Below are positions 27,253 through 34,669 of a stretch of 51,546 bases of DNA, in pieces (the stretch's first letter is position 1; each line of letters starts with the position of its first letter). The notes beneath the pieces are model-generated. The model was not told the origin of the DNA, made no database searches, and was given only the letters and a program-made list of their open reading frames with translations. The position numbers were made by a program, and so were the translations under genes. This stretch comes from an uncultured Oscillospiraceae bacterium (GTDB lineage: Bacteria > Bacillota > Clostridia > Oscillospirales > Oscillospiraceae), in assembly GCA_947587025.1 (NCBI GenBank), contig CANPXW010000006.1:1-51546 (forward strand), given 5' to 3'.

Positions 27253-27533
27253 CCGTGGACGAGCTGGAGCTGCTGCGGCAGCAGATAGACGGCATCGACC
27301 GGCAGCTGGTATCCCTTTTTGAGCAGCGGATGCACACGGCGCTGCAGGTGGCGCGGTACAAGCGGGAAAAGGGCCTGCCGGTGCTCAACGCCGGCCGGGA
27401 GCAGCAGGTGCTGGACAAGTGCGTCGCGGCCCTGGATGACAAGTCCCTGGCCGAGCCCCTGCGCCAGTGGATGCAGACCGCCATGGCCCTCAGCCGCCAG
27501 GCACAGGAGGAATACCTTCGTCAGGAACAGTGA
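27249..27533 (+). CDS. Chorismate mutase, AroQ type
   Basis: A 94-residue all-helical chorismate mutase that converts chorismate to prephenate for Phe/Tyr synthesis. The pattern ELLRQQIDGIDRQLVSLFEQR, then VARYKREKGLPVLN and REQQVL contains the usual arginine, lysine and glutamine positions of the AroQ active site. Its GTG overlaps the hydrogenase TGA (GTGA), so translation is coupled; a second GTG two codons later is the alternative start. No other shikimate-pathway gene is adjacent, making this pairing odd. Confidence 0.88.
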   Translation: MTVDELELLRQQIDGIDRQLVSLFEQRMHTALQVARYKREKGLPVLNAGREQQVLDKCVAALDDKSLAEPLRQWMQTAMALSRQAQEEYLRQEQ

Positions 27534-27548
27534 TAAGACCGCATACAG

Positions 27549-27585
27549 CTGCGGCCATGACCTACGGGTCGTGGCCGCAGTTTTT
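27549..27585 (+). terminator. Terminator of the hydrogenase-chorismate mutase operon
   Basis: CTGCGGCCATGACC pairs with GGTCGTGGCCGCAG (one G-U pair), 4-nt loop TACG, followed by TTTTT. Confidence 0.9.
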
Positions 27586-27682
27586 ATTTTGCCCTCGGCC
27601 CGTAACTTACCGGCACAATTGACAATAACCACAAATCACAAATGTAGAAAACGCCAAAAGTTAGAAAAATCGGAAAAAACGG

Positions 27683-27712
27683 TTGACAACGCCATTGAAC
27701 AGGATGTAGATT
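27683..27712 (+). promoter_or_regulatory. Promoter of the transketolase-TRAP operon
   Basis: A perfect TTGACA, an 18-nt spacer and TAGATT. An inverted repeat overlaps the -10, so the promoter is probably regulated. Confidence 0.6.
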
Positions 27713-27728
27713 ATACATACAACATCCT
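27701..27728. promoter_or_regulatory. Candidate operator over the transketolase -10
   Basis: AGGATGT and ACATCCT are perfect inverted arms 14 nt apart, spanning about -18 to +10 of the promoter. A repressor bound here would block RNA polymerase. The FadR/GntR gene at the end of this operon is the obvious candidate. Confidence 0.5.
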
Positions 27729-27842
27729 ACGTTGTTGCTTCCGGTTTTGTCGATTTTTCGCAGAGCTGGCTGTCTGTTTTATCCACAGAAAACACCAGAT
27801 CTCACTGTTCCTGGTCTGAAAAAATCTAAATGAGGTGATCGC

Positions 27843-28679
27843 ATGAAAGACATTTCTATCAAGGAACTGGAGAACACCGCCACAAAGATGCGCATGAAGG
27901 TCATCGACATGATCTACAAGGCGCAGTCGGGCCATCCCGGCGGGTCTCTGTCCGCAGCGGACTTTTTGACCGCCTGCTACTTCTACGACATGAACGTAGA
28001 CCCGAAGGATCCCCGCTGGCCGGACCGTGACCGCATGATCCTGTCCAAGGGCCACGTCTGCCCCATCCAGTACGCCTGCCTGGCTACCCTGGGCTTCTTC
28101 CCGGAGGAGGAGCTGGATACCCTGCGCAAGGAGGGCTCCAAGCTCCAGGGCCACCCGTCCATGAACAAGTGCCCCGGCATCGACATCTCCACCGGTTCCC
28201 TGGGCCAGGGCCTGGCCTGCGGCGTGGGCATGGCCATGGCCGGCAAGATGGACAAGAAGAATTACCGCGTCTACGTGGTCGTGGGCGACGGCGAGTCCCA
28301 GGAGGGCGAGATCTGGGAGGCGGCCAACACCGCCCACAAGTACCAGCTGGATAACCTGGTGGTGTTCCTGGACGTGAACCATCTGCAGCTGGACGGCACC
28401 ACCGACGAGGTCATGCCCAACGGCGACCTGGGCGAGAAGTTCAAGGCCTTCGGCTTTGACGTGATCTACCTGGACGGCCACGACATGGCGGCCATCGTCA
28501 AGGCTCTGGACGACTGCCGGGCGGCCAAGAACGGCAAGCCCAAGGCGCTCATCGCCAAGACGGTGAAGGGCAAGGGCGTCTCCTACATGGAGAACCAGTG
28601 CGGCTGGCACGGCACGGCCCCCAACAAGGAGCAGTACGAGCAGGCGATGGCTGAGCTGCAGGCCCAGCTGAAGGACTGA
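27843..28679 (+). CDS. Transketolase, N-terminal subunit (split type)
   Basis: A 278-residue protein equal to the N-terminal third to half of transketolase, holding the thiamine-diphosphate/Mg site: SGHPGGSLSAADFLTA and GDGESQEGEIWEAANTA (from about residue 147) with VNHLQLDG. The partner C-terminal subunit follows 13 nt downstream. AGGTGA precedes the ATG. Split transketolases serve either the pentose-phosphate pathway or dedicated catabolic routes (for example apulose-4-phosphate or sulfofructose transketolases). Clustering with a TRAP importer and a regulator favours a dedicated substrate; that is inference. Confidence 0.93.
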   Translation: MKDISIKELENTATKMRMKVIDMIYKAQSGHPGGSLSAADFLTACYFYDMNVDPKDPRWPDRDRMILSKGHVCPIQYACLATLGFFPEEELDTLRKEGSKLQGHPSMNKCPGIDISTGSLGQGLACGVGMAMAGKMDKKNYRVYVVVGDGESQEGEIWEAANTAHKYQLDNLVVFLDVNHLQLDGTTDEVMPNGDLGEKFKAFGFDVIYLDGHDMAAIVKALDDCRAAKNGKPKALIAKTVKGKGVSYMENQCGWHGTAPNKEQYEQAMAELQAQLKD

Positions 28680-28692
28680 GCAGGAGGTAAAG

Positions 28693-29628
28693 ATGATGAG
28701 CGAATTGAAAAAGATCGCGACCCGCGACGGCTTCGGCGAGGAGATCGCCGCCCTGGGCCATGAGAACAAGGACATCCTGGTCGTGGACGTGGACATCGGC
28801 AAGAGCTGCAAGACCCACCAGTTCCGCAGCGAGCTGCCGGAGCAGTACATAAACGTGGGCATCGCCGAGCAGAACGGCGCCGGCGTGGCCGCCGGTCTTG
28901 CCACCTGCGGGAAGATCCCCTTCGTGGTGACCTACGCGGTGTTCGGCTCCCTGCGCATGGCGGAGATGATCCGCCAGGAGGTATGCTACCCCAACCTGAA
29001 CGTGAAGCTGGCCTGCTCCCACGGCGGCGTGACGCCGGCCAACGACGGCGCCTCCCACCAGTGCATCGAGGACATGGGCGTGCTGCGCACCTTCCCCAAC
29101 ATGACTGTCATCATGCCCGCCGACTACAACGCGGCCAAGAAGCTGGTCCGTGAGGCGGCCAACACCTACGGCCCCATGTATCTGCGCTTCACCCGCGACG
29201 CGGTGGCCCAGATCTACGGCCCTGACGAGCAGTTCACCATCGGCAAGGCCAAGCAGCTGCGTGACGGCAAGGACGTGGCCATCATCGCCAACGGCGACAC
29301 CGTGATCCTGGCCATCGAGGCCGCCAAGGCCCTGGAGGCCAAGGGCATCAGCGCCCGTGTGCTGGATATGCACACCGTCAAGCCCCTGGACGTGGAGGCC
29401 GTGGCCGCCTGCGTCAACGACATCGGCAAGATCATCACCGTGGAGGACCACAACATCATCAACGGCCTGGGCTCCGCCGTGTGCGAGGTCGTCGCCGAGA
29501 TGGGCAAGGGCGTGGTCAAGCGCGTGGGCATCCAGGACCAGTTCGGTCAGTCCGCCCCCTACGAGCGGCTGCTTGCCATCAACGGCATCACCGTGGAGAA
29601 CATCGTCTCCATCGCCGAGAAGCTGTAA
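28693..29628 (+). CDS. Transketolase, C-terminal subunit (split type)
   Basis: A 311-residue protein with the pyrimidine-binding and C-terminal domains. INVGIAEQNGAGVAAGLA (about residue 55-72) carries the catalytic Glu that activates thiamine diphosphate, and the end GIQDQFGQSAPYERLLAINGIT is typical of these subunits. CAGGAGG precedes two adjacent in-frame ATGs, so the start may be 28693 or 28696. It forms a heterotetramer with the N-terminal subunit in known examples. Confidence 0.93.
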   Translation: MMSELKKIATRDGFGEEIAALGHENKDILVVDVDIGKSCKTHQFRSELPEQYINVGIAEQNGAGVAAGLATCGKIPFVVTYAVFGSLRMAEMIRQEVCYPNLNVKLACSHGGVTPANDGASHQCIEDMGVLRTFPNMTVIMPADYNAAKKLVREAANTYGPMYLRFTRDAVAQIYGPDEQFTIGKAKQLRDGKDVAIIANGDTVILAIEAAKALEAKGISARVLDMHTVKPLDVEAVAACVNDIGKIITVEDHNIINGLGSAVCEVVAEMGKGVVKRVGIQDQFGQSAPYERLLAINGITVENIVSIAEKL

Positions 29629-29655
29629 TATACATCATCTAGGAGGATTACTGCA

Positions 29656-30594
29656 ATGAGAATCGGATTCGTCGGCTGCGGCGCCATCGGCAGCTGCTAC
29701 GCCAGCTATCTGGTCAGCAAGCATGAGGTCTGCGTGCTGGACACCTACGCCCCCGTCATCGAGGCCGTCAAGGCCAACGGCATCTACGTGGAGAAGTGCC
29801 TGCCCGGCGTGGCGGACCAGAAGCCCGTCATCGCCCACCCGGCCATGGCTACCACCGACCCCAAGGAGATCGGCGTGGTGGATCTGCTGGTGGTGTTCGT
29901 CCACTACCAGTACCTGGAGTCCGCCGTGCGCAACGCCCTGCCCATGATCGACGAGCACACCATGATCCTGTGCCTGCAGAACGGCCTGGGCAACTACGAC
30001 GAGATCGCCAAGGTGGTCCCCGAGGAGCAGATCATCATCGGCAACACCGCCTTCGGCGCCACCCCTGTGGCCCCCGGCCACGTCAAGCACACCGGCGTGG
30101 GCGTGACCAACATGGGCTCCCTGAAGGCCCCCATGGCCAAGGTGGAGGAGATGGCCGAGGCCTTCCGCGCCTGCGGCCTGGAGGTCACCGTGCACGAGAA
30201 CGTGATGAACGCCATCTGGCACAAGCTGCTGGCCAACGTGGCCATCAACGGCATGAGCGCCCTGCTGGAGACCAAGAACGGCTTTGTCGAGGCCAACCAG
30301 TACGCCCATGAGGTGGCCCGCATCCTGGTGGAAGAGGGCCTGACCGTGGCCAACGCCTGCGGCTGCACCCTGGACCACGACGAGGAGCTGGAGCACGTGT
30401 ACGACGTGTCCCGCTCCACCGACGAGACCATCAGCTCCATGGTGCAGGACGTGACCCATCACCGGGAGACCGAGATCCGCATCATCAACGGCGCGGTGGT
30501 CCGTCTGGGCAAGGAGCACGGCATCCCCACTCCCTGCAACGAGCTGCTGCTGAACCTGGTTCTGGCCAAGCAGAGCATCTATCTGGGCCGGTAA
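29656..30594 (+). CDS. Ketopantoate-reductase-like NAD(P)H dehydrogenase
   Basis: A 312-residue 6-phosphogluconate-dehydrogenase-fold oxidoreductase. The Rossmann loop is GCGAIG at residues 7-12; NGLGNYD and IWHKLLANVAINGMSAL hold the conserved Asn and catalytic Lys regions of 2-dehydropantoate 2-reductase. PanE proper makes pantoate for CoA, but its location inside a transporter-transketolase operon suggests a paralogue acting on another 2-keto or hydroxy acid. The dinucleotide preference is not clear. AGGAGG precedes the ATG. Confidence 0.85.
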   Translation: MRIGFVGCGAIGSCYASYLVSKHEVCVLDTYAPVIEAVKANGIYVEKCLPGVADQKPVIAHPAMATTDPKEIGVVDLLVVFVHYQYLESAVRNALPMIDEHTMILCLQNGLGNYDEIAKVVPEEQIIIGNTAFGATPVAPGHVKHTGVGVTNMGSLKAPMAKVEEMAEAFRACGLEVTVHENVMNAIWHKLLANVAINGMSALLETKNGFVEANQYAHEVARILVEEGLTVANACGCTLDHDEELEHVYDVSRSTDETISSMVQDVTHHRETEIRIINGAVVRLGKEHGIPTPCNELLLNLVLAKQSIYLGR

Positions 30595-30614
30595 CGGCTC
30601 CCACACTGTGACCG

Positions 30615-30630
30615 ACCGGCGCGTGCCGGT
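30615..30630 (+). other. Short hairpin before dctP
   Basis: ACCGGC, loop GCGT, GCCGGT, followed by A/T-rich DNA but not an immediate U-tract. It may be a weak attenuator or a 5' processing site ahead of the TRAP genes. Confidence 0.35.
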
Positions 30631-30671
30631 AAATATAAGTCGAAAAAATTATTTTTAAGGAGGAACACCCA

Positions 30672-31655
30672 ATGAAGCGCATTCTTGCCCTGGTCCTGGC
30701 TCTGGTGATGTGCCTGAGCCTGTCCGCCGCCGCTCTTGCCGATGACACCTACACCATCAGCATCGGCCACAGCGACACCACCACCAACCTGATCCACGTC
30801 AACCTGGAGAGATTCAAGGAAGCCGTGGAGGAGCGCAGCGAAGGCCGCGTGAAGGTGCAGCTGTTCGCCGCCGAGCAGCTGGGCAGCAACTCCGCTATGT
30901 CCCAGATGCTGGAGATGGGCACCCTGGACGCCATGATGATGCCCAGCGGCGAGGAGGCCAAGTACGCCCCCAAGATGACCGCTCTGAGCCTGCCCTTCCT
31001 GTTCAGCGACTATGAGCACGTGTACAAGGTCCTGGACGGCGACATCGGCGACGAGATGATCGCTGATCTGGCTGACCACAACATGATCCAGATCGCCTGG
31101 TGGGAGAACGGCCTGCGCCAGTTCACCAACAGCAAGCGCCCCATCGAGACCCCCGAAGATATGGAAGGCCTGAAGTTCCGTACTCCTGAGGACGCTCTGA
31201 CCGTGGCCACCTTCGAGGCCTTCGGCGCCAGCGCCAACCCCTTCGCCTTCTCCGAGCTGTACCTGGCCCTGCAGCAGGGCACCTTCGACGGCCAGGAGAA
31301 CCCTGTTGCCAACATCTATGCCAACAGCTTCCAGGACGTGCAGAAGTACCTGACCATGGTGAACTATCAGTATCAGCCCAAGAACATGATCTTCAGCCTG
31401 ACCACCTGGAACAAGTTGCCTGAGGACATCCAGGAGATCATCACCGAGTGCGCCGTGGAGTTCGGCCAGCAGCATCGTCAGGACATCGTTGACAGCGAGG
31501 CTGAGCAGCTGGAAGAGCTGGAAGCCGCCGGCATGGAAGTCGGCTATCCCGACACCCAGCCGTTCATCGACGCCTGCCAGAGCGTGTATGACGACTTCTA
31601 TGCGCAGTATGACTGGGCCGAGGATATGGTCGCCCGTATCAACGAGCTGAAGTAA
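30672..31655 (+). CDS. dctP: TRAP transporter solute-binding protein (DctP)
   Basis: A 327-residue binding protein of the DctP family, which captures organic acids outside the membrane. The signal peptide runs to about residue 24 (ALA-DD). A cysteine at 16 is preceded by L-V-M, a poor lipobox, so lipidation is doubtful. The mature protein has ISIGHSDTTTNLIHVNLERF, the specificity-loop MEGLKFRTPEDALTVATFEAFGA (here R-x-P-x-x near residue 173) and LALQQGTFDGQENPVANI, which binds the substrate carboxylate in characterised members. AAGGAGGAA precedes the ATG. A strong hairpin separates it from dctQ. Confidence 0.93.
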   Translation: MKRILALVLALVMCLSLSAAALADDTYTISIGHSDTTTNLIHVNLERFKEAVEERSEGRVKVQLFAAEQLGSNSAMSQMLEMGTLDAMMMPSGEEAKYAPKMTALSLPFLFSDYEHVYKVLDGDIGDEMIADLADHNMIQIAWWENGLRQFTNSKRPIETPEDMEGLKFRTPEDALTVATFEAFGASANPFAFSELYLALQQGTFDGQENPVANIYANSFQDVQKYLTMVNYQYQPKNMIFSLTTWNKLPEDIQEIITECAVEFGQQHRQDIVDSEAEQLEELEAAGMEVGYPDTQPFIDACQSVYDDFYAQYDWAEDMVARINELK

Positions 31656-31694
31656 GCGCTCGACCGCAGTCTTCTGAAAAAACCGTAACACCGT

Positions 31695-31729
31695 GGGGGG
31701 ATGCGGGCCTTCCGCATCCCCCCTGCATT
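31695..31729 (+). terminator. Attenuating hairpin between dctP and dctQ
   Basis: GGGGGGATGCGG and CCGCATCCCCCC form a perfect 12-bp stem with a 5-nt loop; the tail TGCATTT is only partly U-rich. It should reduce expression of the membrane subunits relative to the binding protein. Confidence 0.7.
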
Positions 31730-31753
31730 TGATTTTATGAGAGGGGGCTGAAT

Positions 31754-32257
31754 ATGAAAGCCATCCATAAGCTGAGCGAGATCCTGTACACGATCTGCGG
31801 CATCGTGACCGGTGTGATCATGACGGGCTTATGCGTGCTCATCGTGGTCTCCGTGATCGCCCGCTTCGTGTTCAACAGCCCCATCAGCTGGCAGTACGAG
31901 CTGACGCTGGTGGGCCTGTCCTGGGTGATATTCATCGGCATGCCCATGACCTTCTGCAAGCAGGAGCATCTGCGCCTGACCTTTATCTCCGACAAGTTCG
32001 GCCCGAAGGCCTGGCGCATCTACATGGACGTGATCGACGTGCTGCTGATAGCCTTCCTGATCATCGGCCTGAAGGAGAGCATCGGTGTGGTGAAGACCAC
32101 CTGGGGCACCTACTACCAGACCATCCCCATCCGCAACGGCATCTTCTACCTGAGCTTCCCCATCGGGTGCGTCGTCTCCATCGTGCACCTGATCGACGTC
32201 ATCCTCAACCGGAAACCGGAAGACGCGCCTAAGGCGAAGAAAGAACTGGAGGCGTAA
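31754..32257 (+). CDS. dctQ: TRAP transporter small permease (DctQ)
   Basis: A 167-residue protein with four membrane helices, normal for DctQ. The RFVFNSPISWQYELTLVGLSWVIFIGM segment with its conserved tryptophans is characteristic. GAGGGGG lies before the ATG. It overlaps nothing but is only 2 nt from dctM, so the two are coupled. Confidence 0.92.
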   Translation: MKAIHKLSEILYTICGIVTGVIMTGLCVLIVVSVIARFVFNSPISWQYELTLVGLSWVIFIGMPMTFCKQEHLRLTFISDKFGPKAWRIYMDVIDVLLIAFLIIGLKESIGVVKTTWGTYYQTIPIRNGIFYLSFPIGCVVSIVHLIDVILNRKPEDAPKAKKELEA

Positions 32258-32259
32258 AC

Positions 32260-33546
32260 ATGGGATTTGCTGAATATGTTCTCATTCTGATCGGCGGATT
32301 CTTGGTGATGATGCTGCTGGGCGTGCCCATCGCATTCTCCCTGTCCATCTCCGCCATCTTCACCGTGCTGGTCACCGGCCAGTTCACCACCACCGCCATC
32401 ATCCACCGGATGATCAGCAACGCCAGCTCCTACACCCTGCTGGCCATCCCCTTCTTCATCCTGGCAGCCAAGCTGATGAACACAGGCGGCGTCACACGAA
32501 GGCTGTTCCGGGCCTGCTCCGCCTGGGTGGGCTGGATCCCCGGCGGCCTGGGCCACGCCAACGTGGTGGCCTCCGTGGTGTTCTCCGGCATGAGCGGCTC
32601 CGCCGTGGCTGACGCCGGCGGCCTGGGCCAGATCGAGGTGGACGCCATGATCGACGAGGGCTTTGACCCGGACTTCGCGGCCGGCGTCACCGCCGCCTCC
32701 GCCACCATCGGCCCCATCATCCCCCCCAGCATCCCCATGGTGGTCTATGGCATGATGACCGGCGTGTCCGTGGGCTCGCTGTTCATCGGCGGCATGGTGC
32801 CCGGCATCCTGCTGGCCGTCACCACCAGCATCCTGGTGTTCTGCATCGCCAAGAAGCGCGGCTACCCCGTGCACAAGTTCGACTGGCATGAGGTGCTCTC
32901 CGCCACCAAGCACGCGCTGCTCTCCCTGATGACCCCGGTGATCATCATCGGCGGCATCTGGACCGGCATCTTCAGCCCCACCGAGGCGGCCTGCATCGCT
33001 GCGGCCTATGCCTTCGTGCTGTCCGTCATCGTGTACCGCGAGATGGGCTGGAAGGAGCTGAAAAATGCCATGGTGGAGACGGTGCGCGACTCCGCCGGCA
33101 TCCTGGTGCTGATCTGCGGCGCGGCGGCCTTCTCCTGGCTGGTGACCATGCTGGGCATGACCAGCGCGGTGAGCGAGTTCCTCACCAGCATCACCGACAA
33201 CAAGTACGTGATGCTGCTGATCGTGAACATCGCCTTCCTGCTGATCGGTATGTTCATGGAGGCTCTGGCCGCCATGACCATCACCATCCCCTTCCTGATC
33301 CCCCTGATGAGCTCCTACGGCATCGACCCGCTGCACCTGGGCGTGGTGCTGGTGCTCAACCTGATGATCGGCCTGTGCACGCCTCCCGTGGGCACCAGCC
33401 TGTTCATCTGCGCCAAGACGGCCGGCATCACCATCGAGAAGATGTACAAGGCCATCCTGCCCTTCCTGGTGCCGCTGCTGATCGTGCTGTTCGCCATCAC
33501 CTACGTACCCGGCCTTGTCACCTGGCTGCCCAACGCCATCGGCTGA
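32260..33546 (+). CDS. dctM: TRAP transporter large permease (DctM)
   Basis: A 428-residue, roughly 12-helix sodium-coupled permease. Recognisable parts are LLGVPIAFSLSISAI, the GMSGSAVADAGGLGQIEVDAM loop, PIIPPSIPMVVYGMMTG and the C-terminal LMIGLCTPPVGTSLFICAKTAG. It forms the elevator subunit together with DctQ. The following regulator gene is 45 nt downstream on the same strand. Confidence 0.95.
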   Translation: MGFAEYVLILIGGFLVMMLLGVPIAFSLSISAIFTVLVTGQFTTTAIIHRMISNASSYTLLAIPFFILAAKLMNTGGVTRRLFRACSAWVGWIPGGLGHANVVASVVFSGMSGSAVADAGGLGQIEVDAMIDEGFDPDFAAGVTAASATIGPIIPPSIPMVVYGMMTGVSVGSLFIGGMVPGILLAVTTSILVFCIAKKRGYPVHKFDWHEVLSATKHALLSLMTPVIIIGGIWTGIFSPTEAACIAAAYAFVLSVIVYREMGWKELKNAMVETVRDSAGILVLICGAAAFSWLVTMLGMTSAVSEFLTSITDNKYVMLLIVNIAFLLIGMFMEALAAMTITIPFLIPLMSSYGIDPLHLGVVLVLNLMIGLCTPPVGTSLFICAKTAGITIEKMYKAILPFLVPLLIVLFAITYVPGLVTWLPNAIG

Positions 33547-33591
33547 CAGAGCCGGCGACAGTTACCTTCCTTTGACTGAGAGGTACTGCCC

Positions 33592-34302
33592 ATGTCCGCT
33601 TATCTGAAAAAAATAGAGCGCCCCTCTGTGGTGCAGTATGTGATCGACAGCCTGAGCCAGGCGCTGCTGGACGGCGCGCTCAAGCCCGGCGACCGCATCC
33701 CCACGGAGATGGAGCTGGCCCAGCAGCTGGGCGTGGCCCGCAACTCCGTGCGGGAGGCGGTGAAGATACTGGTCTACATCGGCGTGCTGGAGATACGCCG
33801 GGCCGAGGGCACCTTCGTGTGCGAGGGCTTCACCGACAGCCTGGTGGACCCGATGATCTACGGCATCATCCTCAGCCAGCGCAACACCCGGGAGCTGAAC
33901 GAGCTGCGCGCCACCATGGAGAGCGGCATACTGCATCTGGCGATGCACAACCGCACCGACGAGCAGATGGACCTGCTGCGCCAGCGGCTGGACGAGCTCA
34001 AGGCCGCCATTTTCGAGCCGGATGCCGACCCGGAGAAGGTCTTCGAGTGCGACAACGCCTTCCATGCGGTCATCACCGGTATGTGCCACAACGACATGGT
34101 GGCCCGTATCAACGAAATGGTGTTTCTGCTCACCCGCTCTGTCCGGCTGGACAGCGACCGCTACATGATCGCCGCCGGCCGGGGCCAGGAGCTGTATGAC
34201 GCCCACGAGCGCATCTTCAAGCTGCTGGAGGAGCGGCAGACCGCCAGTCTGTACGACGTGGTCCGCAGCACCTACTTCACCGCCGGCGGCAGCGTCGGCT
34301 GA
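33592..34302 (+). CDS. FadR-type GntR-family transcriptional regulator
   Basis: A 236-residue regulator. The N-terminal winged helix (about residues 10-75, with GDRIPTEMELAQQLGVARNSVREAVK) is followed by an all-helical FCD effector domain whose DNAFHAVI and YDAHERIFKLLEE histidines are probable metal or acid ligands. FCD regulators usually sense carboxylates or sugar acids. Position at the end of the transketolase/TRAP operon implies it controls that operon, most likely through the inverted repeat at the upstream promoter. Confidence 0.92.
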   Translation: MSAYLKKIERPSVVQYVIDSLSQALLDGALKPGDRIPTEMELAQQLGVARNSVREAVKILVYIGVLEIRRAEGTFVCEGFTDSLVDPMIYGIILSQRNTRELNELRATMESGILHLAMHNRTDEQMDLLRQRLDELKAAIFEPDADPEKVFECDNAFHAVITGMCHNDMVARINEMVFLLTRSVRLDSDRYMIAAGRGQELYDAHERIFKLLEERQTASLYDVVRSTYFTAGGSVG

Positions 34303-34315
34303 AGAACCAACGCGT

Positions 34316-34352
34316 AAAAGCCCCGTGACCGCACGGTCACGGGGGCTTTTTC
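34316..34352 (+). terminator. Terminator of the transketolase-TRAP operon
   Basis: AAAAGCCCCGTGACC pairs with GGTCACGGGGGCTTTT with one bulged G and a 4-nt loop, followed by a T-tract. Confidence 0.85.
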
Positions 34353-34403
34353 ATGCCGTCGGGAAACATCGGCGGTTTTTTTGCAAAAAACGCAAATTGC
34401 CGA

Positions 34404-34432
34404 TTGACATTTCATAAAAAGTATGCTATTTT
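34404..34432 (+). promoter_or_regulatory. Promoter of tRNA-Leu
   Basis: A perfect TTGACA, a 17-nt spacer ending in TGC, and TATTTT, about 30 nt before the tRNA. The upstream A/T tracts would strengthen it. Confidence 0.8.
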
Positions 34433-34461
34433 ATTTGGGCGCTGGAAAGCGCACCACATAT

Positions 34462-34549
34462 GCGCGAGTGGTGGAATTGGCAGACTCGCTAGATTCAGGT
34501 TCTAGTGCTCATTCCGGGCGTGGGGGTTCAAGTCCCCCCTCGCGCACCA
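34462..34549 (+). tRNA. tRNA-Leu (anticodon CAG)
   Basis: A class II tRNA of 88 nt with encoded CCA. The acceptor GCGCGAG pairs with CTCGCGC, the anticodon stem CTAGA/TCTAG encloses a loop with CAG at 34496-34498, there is a long variable arm, and the T stem is GGGGG/CCCCC around TTCAAGT. CUG is the dominant Leu codon in this DNA, consistent with a strong promoter. Confidence 0.97.
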
Positions 34550-34553
34550 ACAA

Positions 34554-34594
34554 AAGTCCCGGTAGCCTATAGCAGGCTTCCGGGACTTCTGTTT
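34554..34594 (+). terminator. Terminator of tRNA-Leu
   Basis: AAGTCCCGG pairs with CCGGGACTT, with an inner AGCC/GGCT pair; the tail is CTGTTTT. Confidence 0.8.
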
Positions 34595-34669
34595 TCCGAA
34601 AAGCAGTGCGTACATTTCTGGATGCGCATACACAGGCCGGCCCTCGTGCCGCCAGGGAGGGATGAACAT

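Larger units (their letters stand above)
27534..27842 (+). other. Intergenic region before the transketolase operon
   Basis: This 309-bp gap holds the terminator of the hydrogenase operon, an A/T-rich stretch with a second TTGACA (27619-27624) lacking a well-spaced -10, the transketolase promoter with an inverted repeat, and a leader of about 124 nt without a recognisable riboswitch. No gene is seen. Confidence 0.7.
34303..34669 (+). other. Intergenic region carrying tRNA-Leu
   Basis: The 367-bp stretch between the regulator and the deacetylase gene contains a terminator, a promoter, tRNA-Leu and a second terminator. A/T tracts (34375-34391, inverted GTTTTTT/AAAAAAC) sit just upstream of the tRNA promoter and resemble an UP element. 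The last 80 nt hold only the deacetylase ribosome site. Confidence 0.7.

Noticed and set aside
27619-27645. A second promoter from TTGACA at 27619
   Set aside because: The nearest -10-like hexamer (TAGAAA) is 20 nt away; the TTGACA at 27683 is better placed.
34505-34669. Upstream extension of the polysaccharide deacetylase frame
   Set aside because: It overlaps tRNA-Leu and its terminator; the ATG at 34670 has a strong ribosome site and begins the signal anchor.
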